Below are positions 1 through 9,000 of a stretch of 64,000 nucleotides of DNA, one piece after another. The notes beneath the pieces were generated by a model, which worked only from the letters and a program-made list of their open reading frames with translations, ran no database searches and was not told the origin of the DNA. Source of the DNA: Flavobacterium sp. (GTDB lineage: Bacteria > Bacteroidota > Bacteroidia > Flavobacteriales > Flavobacteriaceae). Each line of letters opens with the position of its first letter. Positions within the stretch are counted from its first letter, which is position 1. The stretch spans positions 178,187 to 242,186 of the forward strand of contig JADBYA010000030.1 in assembly GCA_020403245.1 (NCBI GenBank), in the 5' to 3' direction. The translations under genes and the position numbers were made by a program.

Positions 1-1135
1 CAAATTCAATAGACGTATAATCTGCAAGGAAACCAAGCAATGCAGAACCTAAAGCACCCATTCCGAAGGCAAAACCATAAAAAAGACCGGAAACCATTCC
101 GAGTTTTTTAGGCACCAATTCCTGAGCATAAACAATGATGGCTGGAAAAGCTGATGAAATAATTATCCCAATGATTATCATCAATACATCGGTATAAAAA
201 AGGTTGGCATAAGGCAATAAAAGCGCAAATGGTGCAGCGCCAAAAACGGAAAACCAAATTATGTATTTACGCCCAAATTTATCGCCTAATGGTCCGCCAA
301 GAATGGTTCCAAGTACATAGGCAATCAAATAAATAAACATATGAAACTGAGCTTGCTGTATGGAAAGATTGAATTTTTCTATGACATAAAACGTGTAATA
401 GGTTGATAAACTTGCCGAATAAAAGAACTTAGAAAAAATAAGAATTAGCAATACAGCAATAGCAAATTTGACTTTGCTTTTTGAGAGGTTGTGAAAGTTG
501 ACAAACTCTCCTTTCTTGTTGTCGCGCAACACCAAATGAGCTCTATACCAAAAGGCAATTTTGGAAATTATCCCTAAACCAATAATGGCTGCAATAACAA
601 ACCAAAGTATGTATTTTTGAGAATTTGGCACCACAATTAAAGCGACCAAAAGCGGTCCAAGTGCTGTTCCCAGATTCCCACCCACTTGAAAAATAGATTG
701 TGCCAAGCCACGTTTTCCACCTGATGCCAAATTAGAAATCCTTGCCGATTCTGGATGAAAAATAGCGGAGCCAGTTCCTATCAATACAACAGAAAGTACT
801 ATCCAATAAAAAGTAGAAGCAAAAGACAGCGATACTATTCCTGCCAATGAAAATAACATACCGTAAACTTGTGAAAAAGGTTTTGGATACTTGTCAGTAT
901 AATAACCCACAAACGGTTGCAAAATAGATGCAGAAAACTGAAAAGCAAAAGTGATTAATCCAATTTGCGCAAAAGAAAGATTGTAACTTTGCTTTAAAAT
1001 GGGGTAAACTGATGGAATTATAGCTTGAATTAAATCGTTTAGCAAATGAGCAAAACTGATAGAAAATAGGATGGAGAAAATCGTTTTTTGAACTAATTCG
1101 GATTTATTTTCTAATATAGAAGTTTCAGAAGCCAC
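1..1135 (-). CDS. MFS transporter, fosmidomycin-resistance (Fsr)-like, 3' end cut by window
   Basis: Inner-membrane major facilitator protein. About 378 codons are open from a GTG at 1135 to the window edge without a stop; Fsr of E. coli is about 406 residues, so only the C-terminal tail is missing. The N-terminus begins VASETSILENKSE and is followed by hydrophobic helices. Motifs such as SIFQVGGNLGTALGP and GGPLGDKFGRK (the MFS loop 2/3 signature, second half) match the Fsr group. No ATG is in frame near the 5' end; the codon before the GTG is ATT, so the start is uncertain. It is divergent from the MeaB gene across 154 bp. Substrate is inferred from family only. Confidence 0.8.
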   Translation of the reverse strand, partial: MASETSILENKSELVQKTIFSILFSISFAHLLNDLIQAIIPSVYPILKQSYNLSFAQIGLITFAFQFSASILQPFVGYYTDKYPKPFSQVYGMLFSLAGIVSLSFASTFYWIVLSVVLIGTGSAIFHPESARISNLASGGKRGLAQSIFQVGGNLGTALGPLLVALIVVPNSQKYILWFVIAAIIGLGIISKIAFWYRAHLVLRDNKKGEFVNFHNLSKSKVKFAIAVLLILIFSKFFYSASLSTYYTFYVIEKFNLSIQQAQFHMFIYLIAYVLGTILGGPLGDKFGRKYIIWFSVFGAAPFALLLPYANLFYTDVLMIIIGIIISSAFPAIIVYAQELVPKKLGMVSGLFYGFAFGMGALGSALLGFLADYTSIEF

Positions 1136-1257
1136 AATACTTATTTTGTTGCTGTAAAAGTAAAGTTTTGCTTCGAAAACATGAACGCTTTTTTAAAAAG
1201 AATTAACAACAAAAAACAAAGAAATAATTCCATCTTCGTAGTAATTTATTTTTAATG

Positions 1258-1265
1258 TAAATTTG
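1258..1265 (+). promoter_or_regulatory. Probable -7 box for the MeaB gene
   Basis: TAAATTTG fits the Bacteroidota -7 consensus TAnnTTTG and lies 25 bases before the TTG start. I see no clear TTG at the -33 position. Confidence 0.4.
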
Positions 1266-1289
1266 TTTTAATAAAAATTCAAAATTAAT

Positions 1290-2372
1290 TTGAAACCATC
1301 CTCAAAAAAATCGGCACTTACAGAAAAAGATGGCATTTCTCAACCAGAGAGTTTTAGTAAATCCTCATTGAAAAAAATTGTAGAAAGTCGAAAAGTACAA
1401 CCAACTGCAAAGGAATTATTCGAAGGGATTTTGGCTGGAAATATAACTATATTAAGTCGAAGTATCACATTAATAGAAAGCACTAATCCAGAGCATCTAG
1501 TGAAAGCCAATGAAATAATTAACGCTTGTTTACCGCATGCTAATAAATCAATTAGAATAGGAATTACAGGTGTTCCGGGAGTTGGAAAAAGTACATTTAT
1601 TGAAGCTTTTGGAAGTTATTTAACGTCGCTAGGAAAGAAAGTAGCAGTATTAGCAGTAGATCCAAGTAGTACGATTTCTCACGGCAGCATTTTGGGCGAC
1701 AAAACCCGAATGGAGGAATTGGTAAATGACAAGAACGCCTATATTCGTCCTAGCGCGTCAGGAGAAACATTGGGTGGTGTAGCAAGAAAAACTCGGGAAA
1801 CTATAATCCTTTGTGAAGCTGCGGGATTTGACACTATAATTATTGAAACGGTTGGTGTTGGACAAAGTGAAACCGCAGTGCACAGCATGGTCGATTTCTT
1901 TTTGTTGCTCAAAATTTCGGGGGCTGGCGATGAATTACAAGGAATTAAGCGAGGTATTATGGAAATGGCCGATGCTATTGTGATTAATAAAGCCGATGGC
2001 GATAATGTCAACAAAGCCAAATTAGCCAAAACTGAATTTAACCGTGCCCTGCATTTATTTCCAGCAAAAAGTTCGGGATGGATTCCAACAGTTTCTACTT
2101 GTAGTGCTTATGAAAAAACTGGTATTGATGGGGTTTGGAAAACCATATCTGACTATTTCACGTTGGTTAAAGAGAATCATTATTTTGAACAAAAACGCCA
2201 AGAACAAAACCAATATTGGATGTTGGAAACCATCAATGAACAGTTGAAATCGAACTTCTATAATCATCCTGAGATAATAAAACTTTTAGAAGTAAATAAA
2301 AAAGCTGTTGCTGCAAACAGGAAATCACCCTTTATAGCAGCATTGGATTTAATTTCTGCCTATTTTAAATAA
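1290..2372 (+). CDS. meaB: MeaB/ArgK-family G3E GTPase (methylmalonyl-CoA mutase chaperone)
   Basis: GTPase of the SIMIBI/G3E class that guards and reloads the adenosylcobalamin-dependent methylmalonyl-CoA mutase. The 360-residue length is close to the family norm. Visible motifs: P-loop GVPGVGKS (94-101), DPSS near 124-127, ETVGVGQSE (186-194) and the base-specificity motif NKADG (233-237). The start is a TTG at 1290; upstream in frame only ATT intervenes before a stop, and no ATG occurs until residue 141, inside the G domain. The mutase subunits are not in this window, so the partner is inferred from the family. The older name ArgK (LAO/AO transport ATPase) applies to the same family. Confidence 0.9.
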   Translation: MKPSSKKSALTEKDGISQPESFSKSSLKKIVESRKVQPTAKELFEGILAGNITILSRSITLIESTNPEHLVKANEIINACLPHANKSIRIGITGVPGVGKSTFIEAFGSYLTSLGKKVAVLAVDPSSTISHGSILGDKTRMEELVNDKNAYIRPSASGETLGGVARKTRETIILCEAAGFDTIIIETVGVGQSETAVHSMVDFFLLLKISGAGDELQGIKRGIMEMADAIVINKADGDNVNKAKLAKTEFNRALHLFPAKSSGWIPTVSTCSAYEKTGIDGVWKTISDYFTLVKENHYFEQKRQEQNQYWMLETINEQLKSNFYNHPEIIKLLEVNKKAVAANRKSPFIAALDLISAYFK

Positions 2373-2380
2373 GTTCTAAA

Positions 2381-2523
2381 TTTATACCTTATCTACTTCA
2401 AATATCATAAAAAATCAAATTTTATATCATTAAAGGTATAAAATATTAATATAATTAAAAAATATACTATTTTAGGTATAAATATTTAAAAAAATAGTAT
2501 ATTTGTATTATAAAAGGTATAAA
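2381..2523 (+). promoter_or_regulatory. Promoter and repeated operator-like sites of the hip locus
   Basis: A -7 box TATATTTG is at 2498-2505. It overlaps the right arm of an 11-bp perfect inverted repeat, ATATACTATTT (2462-2472) with its complement at 2492-2502. The motif AGGTATAAA occurs at 2434-2442, 2474-2482 and 2515-2523, spaced 40 and 41 bp (about four helical turns), and its complement is at 2381-2389. The last copy abuts the hipB start. This layout suggests autoregulation by HipB, as is known for hip loci; binding itself is inference. Confidence 0.6.
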
Positions 2524-2524
2524 A

Positions 2525-2752
2525 ATGAAAGAAAAACTAAACAATATTAGTGTTTACGTTAAGACAAAACGCAAGCAAAATAAACTAACACAACCCGAAT
2601 TAGCCCTAAAAGCAGGAGTTGGTTTGCGATTTGTGAGAGATTTAGAACAAGGAAAAAACACTTTAAGAATGGACAAAGTGAATGACGTTTTGCGATTATT
2701 TGGAGAAGAATTAGGCGTGGTTCAAATGGATAGAGAAAAATTATTGAAGTAA
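2525..2752 (+). CDS. hipB: HipB-type XRE antitoxin/repressor
   Basis: A 75-residue helix-turn-helix protein. The HTH covers roughly residues 8-65, with TQPELALKAGVGLRFVRDLE as recognition region followed by GKNTLRMDKVNDVLRLFGEELG, the typical HipB ending. It should bind the upstream repeats and help restrain the kinase encoded two genes downstream. Its stop overlaps the next start by one base (TAATG), indicating translational coupling with hipS. Confidence 0.88.
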   Translation: MKEKLNNISVYVKTKRKQNKLTQPELALKAGVGLRFVRDLEQGKNTLRMDKVNDVLRLFGEELGVVQMDREKLLK

Positions 2753-3078
2753 TGAATAGAAGCGGAAATGTATATTTGAAAAATGTTTTTTGTGGCGTTG
2801 TTAGCGAAACAGACTCAGGATATTCCTTTGAATACAATAAAGACTATTTACAAAGCAACCAAGCCCAAGCCGTGAGCTTAACATTACCATTAACCGAAAA
2901 ACCCTATCAAAGTAAAACATTATTTGCCTTTTTTGATGGGTTAATTCCAGAAGGATGGCTTTTGGATATAGCCGAAAAAAATTGGAAAATAAATTATAAA
3001 GACCGTATGGGTTTGCTCCTAACCTGCTGTAAAGATTGCATAGGAGCGATAAGTGTTGTAAAAAATGAAGGATTATAA
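2752..3078 (+). CDS. hipS: HipS-like protein: HipA N-terminal subdomain as a separate gene
   Basis: 108 residues matching only the N-terminal subdomain of HipA. Visible family signatures are VSLTLPL (about 41-47), LFAFFDGLIPEGW (about 57-69) and DRMGLLLTCCKDCIGAISV near the end. In the three-gene HipBST systems this small protein is the antitoxin that blocks the HipT kinase, whereas in classical hipBA it is fused to the kinase. It starts in the TAATG overlap with hipB and ends 14 bp inside the kinase gene. Both neighbours look intact, so a split gene is favoured over a recent frameshift, but that is inference. Confidence 0.8.
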   Translation: MNRSGNVYLKNVFCGVVSETDSGYSFEYNKDYLQSNQAQAVSLTLPLTEKPYQSKTLFAFFDGLIPEGWLLDIAEKNWKINYKDRMGLLLTCCKDCIGAISVVKNEGL

Positions 3079-4090
3079 AAAGAAATATTTGGCTCGATTA
3101 GAGAATTCTACCACAGAAGTACAAGAAAAAAGTACTTTCTATGGCAACCGTTGCTTGTATTGTTATGAACCATTATTGGATAGCTCATCCGATTTTCACG
3201 AAGCTTGCAACAAACGATTTTTTGGACAATTAAAAACTCCTCAATTGGCTTACAGCTTGGATAATTTGCAAGAATTGGCAACACAAGTTATCCAAAGTCA
3301 AATGGCAGTTACGGGAGTTCAAGCCAAGGTTTCGCTGAGTTTGTATAAAAAACAAGAAAAAAATGTAACCAAAAAACTCACTATAGTAGGATTGTATGGT
3401 GATTACATACTTAAATCACCCTCTGAACATTATGCACAATTGCCCGAATTAGAAAGCGCAACGATGCACATGGCGGCAGTTTGTGGTATAAATGTAGTGC
3501 CACATAGTTTGGTAAAACTACAAGATAAAACCTTATGTTACATTACAAAACGAGTAGATAGAACCCGAAAAGGAAAACTACACATGGAAGACATGTGCCA
3601 ATTAAGCGAACGACTTACCGAAGATAAATACAAAGGAAGTCATGAGCAAGTTGCCAAATTGGTTTTGAAATATTCTAGTTCGCCGTTGTTGGATGTGAGT
3701 AATTTTTATGAGCAAGTATTGTTTAGTTTTTTTATAGGAAATAGCGATATGCACTTGAAAAACTTTTCGCTTTTAGAAAAAGAAGGTCAAGGTTTGAGTT
3801 TGTGTCCTGCTTATGATTTAGTACCAACTGCTTTAGTAAACCCAGCCGATAAAGAAGAATTAGCACTAACATTAAATGCTAAAAAAAGAAAATTGAAATA
3901 CCAAGATTTTTTGGCTGCATATGAAAATAGTGGTTTGAGTAAAAAAGTCTTAGACGATACCTTAGAACTTTTTGTATATGCCAAAACCGAAATGCTTGCT
4001 GTTTTAGAAAAGAGTTTTGTGAGTTCAGACAATAAAATAAAGTATGCTAGTTTGATGAATAGCAGGTATATACAATTAGGATTATTGTAA
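3065..4090 (+). CDS. hipT: HipT-like Ser/Thr kinase toxin with N-terminal Cys/His ribbon
   Basis: 341-residue HipA-type kinase without the N-terminal subdomain. The N-terminus carries C30-x2-C33, H45 and C48, a likely zinc ribbon. Kinase features follow: glycine loop TGVQAK (83-88), TKRVDR (161-166), EDMCQ (175-179), catalytic GNSDMHLKN (225-233, D228) and metal-binding AYD (D251). E. coli HipA autophosphorylates Ser150, just before IAG in its loop; here the aligned residue is Ala81, and Thr83 is the nearest candidate acceptor. HipA targets GltX and HipT of E. coli targets TrpS; the target here is unknown. The start is chosen at an ATG inside hipS. Confidence 0.82.
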   Translation: MKDYKKKYLARLENSTTEVQEKSTFYGNRCLYCYEPLLDSSSDFHEACNKRFFGQLKTPQLAYSLDNLQELATQVIQSQMAVTGVQAKVSLSLYKKQEKNVTKKLTIVGLYGDYILKSPSEHYAQLPELESATMHMAAVCGINVVPHSLVKLQDKTLCYITKRVDRTRKGKLHMEDMCQLSERLTEDKYKGSHEQVAKLVLKYSSSPLLDVSNFYEQVLFSFFIGNSDMHLKNFSLLEKEGQGLSLCPAYDLVPTALVNPADKEELALTLNAKKRKLKYQDFLAAYENSGLSKKVLDDTLELFVYAKTEMLAVLEKSFVSSDNKIKYASLMNSRYIQLGLL

Positions 4091-4149
4091 TGACGAGCAA
4101 TAGAAATAATCTTTCTGTTTAATAATAAACTAATTTCAAAAAAAATGTG

Positions 4150-4187
4150 TTTGCCTCAATAGTTAGAAACTAATTGGGGCATTATTT
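4150..4187 (+). terminator. Probable terminator after the hip locus
   Basis: TGCCTCAAT (4152-4160) pairs with ATTGGGGCA (4173-4181), with one G-U pair; the stem continues inward with GTT/AAC. It is followed by a weak T-rich run. It lies 62 bases after the hipT stop. Confidence 0.5.
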
Positions 4188-4432
4188 ATGGAAAGAAAAG
4201 TTAAATACAATAATACATTTAAGTTAAACTAGGTTTATACAATTACTGTTTAAACAAAAAATTGAATTTTAAACGTATTTTATGAATCTATATATATTTT
4301 AATTTAAATGTATGTCCCGTTTATTGGATAAATAGATTAAAACCAACTAAAAATACTGTAAAATAATTGATAAAAAAAATTATCAAAAGCTAACAGCTAT
4401 TAAAAAATACTTAAAGTTTTAACTTATCGGAT

Positions 4433-4460
4433 TTGAAAATTTTGCATTATTCTATATTTG
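4433..4460 (+). promoter_or_regulatory. Promoter of the small secreted protein gene, very short leader
   Basis: TATATTTG at 4453-4460 with TTG at 4433-4435, 17 bases apart. The expected start of transcription is only a few bases before the ATG at 4470, so the message would be nearly leaderless. The rest of the 4091-4469 gap, apart from the terminator near 4150-4187, is AT-rich with no recognisable element. Confidence 0.5.
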
Positions 4461-4469
4461 CATCCGAAA

Positions 4470-4847
4470 ATGAAGCATAAAAAATTCTATATAACTTTTT
4501 CAGTAATCTGGTCACTAATTCCAGCACTTATGTTTGCTTCCAGTACTTTGGCAAGCACAAACAACGTTTTGACTTTTAGTTCAACGTTTATCGAATATCA
4601 AAAATCTACAACTGAACCTAATAGTGATCAATCATTACCGCATGGAAAAGAATTTCCTAAAGAATTCCCACAAGAAAATCAGTTTTTAAATATAGACATC
4701 GAAGAGAATGTTGAGCCTTGTGAAGTGAATTATTTTGTATCACTTATTAATTTTGTACGCTATTCAAAAAAGGTAACCTTTAGATACAAAGCACAAGAAA
4801 ATCTGCGATTTCATCCTGATATTATTCCACCACCTCCAAAATTGTAA
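4470..4847 (+). CDS. Small secreted protein upstream of the RND operon, function unknown
   Basis: 125 residues from the ATG at 4470; a TTG four codons earlier is in frame but lies inside the -7 box. The N-terminus MKHKKFYITFSVIWSLIPAL is a signal peptide or membrane anchor ending near ASSTLAS. The remainder is hydrophilic, has one cysteine, and ends RFHPDIIPPPPKL. I do not recognise the family. It lies 99 bp before the efflux adaptor on the same strand, so a link to the pump is possible but not shown. Confidence 0.6.
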   Translation: MKHKKFYITFSVIWSLIPALMFASSTLASTNNVLTFSSTFIEYQKSTTEPNSDQSLPHGKEFPKEFPQENQFLNIDIEENVEPCEVNYFVSLINFVRYSKKVTFRYKAQENLRFHPDIIPPPPKL

Positions 4848-4946
4848 ATAATTTTTATATTGTAGTATTTGTTTTGCTTTTCTGAAATAGAATAGTAATT
4901 ACAACTCAGCTTTATTTTATTAAAATTTATTTAACAATTTTTAAAA

Positions 4947-6068
4947 ATGAATAAAATTATTTTGATCGTTAACGTATTTATACTTTTAAATTTAACATCC
5001 TCCTGCAATACAAAAAAATCAGATAACGGTATTCCCGAAACTTATCAAACTACAAAACCAATAGTGGTAGATACCACTTTTACAATTGACCATGTTGCAG
5101 AAATTCAATCTGTTCAAAATGTTGAAATTCGAACTAAAATCAATGGATACATTGAAAAAATTCATGTGGACGAAGGAAAATCAGTCAAAGCAGGTCAACT
5201 ACTGTTTAGTATTAATAGCCAAACACTAGAGAAGGACTTATTGAAAGCCAAAGCTTTAGTCAAAAATGCTTATGCAGAAGCAAAAAATGCCGAATTAAAT
5301 CTGCAAAATATCAAACTTCTTTCCGATAAAAATATTGTTTCAAAAACAGAGTTTGAAAAATCTCAAGCATCCTATGCCGCTGCTCTTGCTCGTATTGATG
5401 AGCAAAGAGCCAATCAGTCGAGTGCGGAAATTATGCTATCTATGACAAAAATTAAAGCGCCTTTTGATGGCATTATTAATCGCATTCCATTTAAAATTGG
5501 TAGTCTTATCAATGAAGGAACGCTACTGACGACGATATCAAACAATCAATCGGTTTATGCCTATTTTAATGTATCCGAAAAAGAATATTTACAATTTAAA
5601 GAGCAAAATACGGTTAACAAACCAGCCGAAATCACCTTACTTTTAGCCAATGGCAAACCACATGAATACAAAGGAACGATTGAAACAATTGAAGGTGAAT
5701 TTGACCAAAACACTGGAAATATAGCATTTAGAGCTAAATTTCCAAACCCCGAATTATTATTGAAACACGGTTCTAGTGGAAAAATTCAACTGACTAACAG
5801 CATAAAAGGCGCTATTATCATCCCTCAAAAAACCACATTTGAAATTCAAGACAAGCAATATGTTTATGTTATTGATAAAAACAACACGGTTAGAGCGCAA
5901 AACATTGAAGTAAAACAACGGCTACAGCATCTTTATGTACTTGAAAAAGGAATAAGCCCAACCGATCAAATCATTTATGAAGGCATTCAAAACCTGAAAG
6001 ATGGTGATAAGATAACGGCAAAGTTGATTCCGATGAAACAAATAATTGCTACACTCAAAAAAGGCTAA
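4947..6068 (+). CDS. RND efflux periplasmic adaptor lipoprotein (AcrA/MexA family)
   Basis: Membrane-fusion subunit joining the inner-membrane pump to the outer-membrane channel. The N-terminus MNKIILIVNVFILLNLTSSC is a lipoprotein signal with the acylated Cys at 20. A first lipoyl half follows (VEIRTKINGYIEKIHVDEGK, about 58-77), then a helical hairpin (about 85-150) and the second half (MTKIKAPFDGIINRIPFKIG), then beta-barrel and membrane-proximal domains. 373 residues is normal. The pump gene starts four bases after the stop. Confidence 0.92.
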   Translation: MNKIILIVNVFILLNLTSSCNTKKSDNGIPETYQTTKPIVVDTTFTIDHVAEIQSVQNVEIRTKINGYIEKIHVDEGKSVKAGQLLFSINSQTLEKDLLKAKALVKNAYAEAKNAELNLQNIKLLSDKNIVSKTEFEKSQASYAAALARIDEQRANQSSAEIMLSMTKIKAPFDGIINRIPFKIGSLINEGTLLTTISNNQSVYAYFNVSEKEYLQFKEQNTVNKPAEITLLLANGKPHEYKGTIETIEGEFDQNTGNIAFRAKFPNPELLLKHGSSGKIQLTNSIKGAIIIPQKTTFEIQDKQYVYVIDKNNTVRAQNIEVKQRLQHLYVLEKGISPTDQIIYEGIQNLKDGDKITAKLIPMKQIIATLKKG

Positions 6069-6072
6069 CATC

Positions 6073-9000
6073 ATGTACTCAAAATTTATTCATAGACCCG
6101 TTCTATCGATTGTTATTTCATTAATGATTGTGCTATTAGGCGCATTGGCATTGACCCAATTACCAATGACTCAATTTCCCGATATTGCACCACCCGAAGT
6201 TACCGTTACCACTAAATATACTGGTGCCAATGCCGAAGCCTGTGTAAAAGCAGTGGTTACCACTCTTGAACGCGCCGTTAACGGTGTGCCTGGCATGGCA
6301 TATATGTCTTCTGTCTCTGGAAATGATGGAACTAGCGTAATCAATATTATATTTAAAGCAGGAACCGATCCCGAAATCGCTGCTGTAAATGTGCAAAACA
6401 GAGTTTCTTCTGTTTTAGACGAGCTGCCCGAGGAAGTAATTAAATCGGGGGTTATTGTTGAAAAAGTTCAAAATAGTATGCTTTTGTATTTAAATATTTT
6501 GAGCTCTGACCCTACTTTGGACGAAAAATTTCTATTCAATTTTGCCGATATTAATATTATTCCCGAGCTTAAACGTATTGATGGTGTGGGCTTTGCCGAT
6601 ATTATGGGACAACGAGAATATGCGATGCGTGTTTGGTTAAATCCAGTAAAAATGGCGGCTTACAATATTTCTACTGAAGACGTTATTCAAAGTTTAAAAC
6701 AGCAAAACATAGAAGCAGCACCAGGAAAAGTAGGGGAAAGTTCGGGTAAAATAGAGCAGTCACTGCAATATGTGGTGAAATATACCGGAAAGTATAATAC
6801 CAAAGAGCAATATGAAAATGTAGTTATTAAACGTGATTTTCAAGGCGAACTGTTGCGTTTAAAAGACATAGCCGATGTAGAATTTGGCTCTCTAGATTAT
6901 GATGTGCTTTCAAAAGAAAACGGAAAACCATCGGCAGCTATTGTATTAAAACAACGTCCGGGTAGTAATGCAAGCGATGTGATTGCAAATATCAAAAGTA
7001 AGATGGACGAACTAAAACAATCGTTTCCAGCAGGAATTACTTATACTTACAGTTACGATGTCTCTAGTTTCTTGAACGCTTCAGTTGAAGGCGTTATCTA
7101 CACATTAATAGAAGCATTTTTATTAGTAGCATTGGTAGTATTTATTTTCCTTGGCGATTTTCGTTCTACTATAATTCCAGCCATTGCAGTGCCAGTTTCG
7201 CTTATTGGAACTTTTTTCTTCATGCAATTATTTGGCTTTTCTATTAACTTAATTACTCTATTTGCCCTGGTGTTAGCCATCGGTATTGTGGTGGATAATG
7301 CTATTGTAGTAGTCGAAGCTGTGCATGCCAAAATGGAAGAAGAACATCTCGGCCCCAAAACTGCAACCGAACGAGCCATGGATGAAATAGGTGGTGCTAT
7401 TATTGCTATCACGTTAGTAATGTCGGCCGTGTTTATTCCAGTGGCATTTCTTCCCGGACCTGTGGGTGTTTTCTTCCGTCAATTTTCGGTAACAATGGCT
7501 ATTTCTATTGTACTTTCGGGGATTATTGCGTTAACATTAACACCTGCTTTGTGTGCTATGTTATTAAAAAATATGCACGGACATATAAGTAAGAAAACAA
7601 TAATCAATCGTTTTATTGATGCCTTTAATACGCAATACAATAAAATAGCACTACGTTATAGACGCATTTTAGAGTTGATTGTAAACAGACGTTCGGTAAC
7701 GATTATTAGTTTGTTAGTTTTTTGTTTCCTCACATTTGGATTAGGAAAAATACTTCCGGGTGGATTTATTCCTAATGAAGACCAAGGAACTATTTATGCC
7801 AGTATCACCACACCATCTGGAGCCACATTAGAGCGTTCAGAAAATGCAGTCGATGCCATCCAAGAAGTGGCCATGAAAAACGAAAGTGTTGCTTCTGTAT
7901 CTTCCTTGGCAGGATATAACTTTTTAACCGATGGAACCGGGGCTTCTTTTGGAATGAACTTAATTAGTTTAAAAAGTTGGAACGAACGAAGTGGCATAAC
8001 CGATCAAGATATTATTCAAGATTTAAAAGAAAAAACAAAGTTCATCAAAGATGCTAAAATCGAATTCTTTACACCGCCACCCGTTCCAGGATATGGTAAT
8101 TCAAGCGGTTTTGAACTTCGAATTCTAGATAAAACGGGTAAAAGCGATTTAAAAAAACTAGAAGAAGTGGCTACTAATTTTGCAGTAGAACTCAATAAAA
8201 ATGAAGCCATAAAAAATGCATTTTCGTCCTTTGATGCTAGTTTCCCCCAATATTTAGTAAACATTGATAACACAAAAGCGGCACAAAAAGGCGTAGCTAT
8301 AAACGAGATTTTAAACACCTTGCAAACTTATTTAGGAAGTGAATATGCTACTAATTTTATTCGTTTTAATCAAATGTATAAAGTAATGGTGCAATCATCG
8401 CCTGAATTTAGAACCAAACCCGATGACATTTTAAAGCTATATGCTAAAAACTCTGAGGGTGAAATGGTGGCAATGTCTTCCTTTTTATCTATCGAAAAAG
8501 TATATGGCCCTGAACAAATCACTCGATATAATATGTATCCTGCAGCCATGTTAAACGGTGAGCCTAGAGAAGGTTTTAGCTCAGGACAAGCCATTGAAGC
8601 GGTGAAAACAATTGCTGCAGAGAAACTACCCAGAGGATATGGCTATGATTGGGGCGGTTCCTCTCGCGAACAAGCCAATGCTGGCAATGAAGCCGTCATA
8701 ATATTCCTAATTTGTTTGTTGTTTATTTACTTTATTTTATCGGCACAATACGAAAGCTTTTTACTGCCATTACCTGTGATAATGTCCTTACCTACAGGAG
8801 TTATGGGTGCCTTTTTTCTACTGGCCGCGCTTGGACTTGAGAATAACATTTATGCACAAGTAGCCATGGTTATGCTTATTGGACTATTAGGAAAAAATGC
8901 GGTACTTATCATTGAGTTTGCCATTTTAAAACAAAAAGAAGGTCTCACGCCGCTAAAAGCGGCCATCGAAGGAGCTTCGGCACGTTTACGACCTATTTTG

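Noticed and set aside
1739..2029. Long open frames opposite meaB, and similar antisense frames across pump, recG, glg and lon genes
   Set aside because: They mirror conserved genes on the other strand, have no promoter or family resemblance, and are expected in AT-rich coding DNA.
2752..4090. Single hipA gene broken by a recent frameshift
   Set aside because: Both parts have clean starts, a small overlap and intact motifs, and the kinase has its own N-terminal ribbon, which fits the known three-gene arrangement better.
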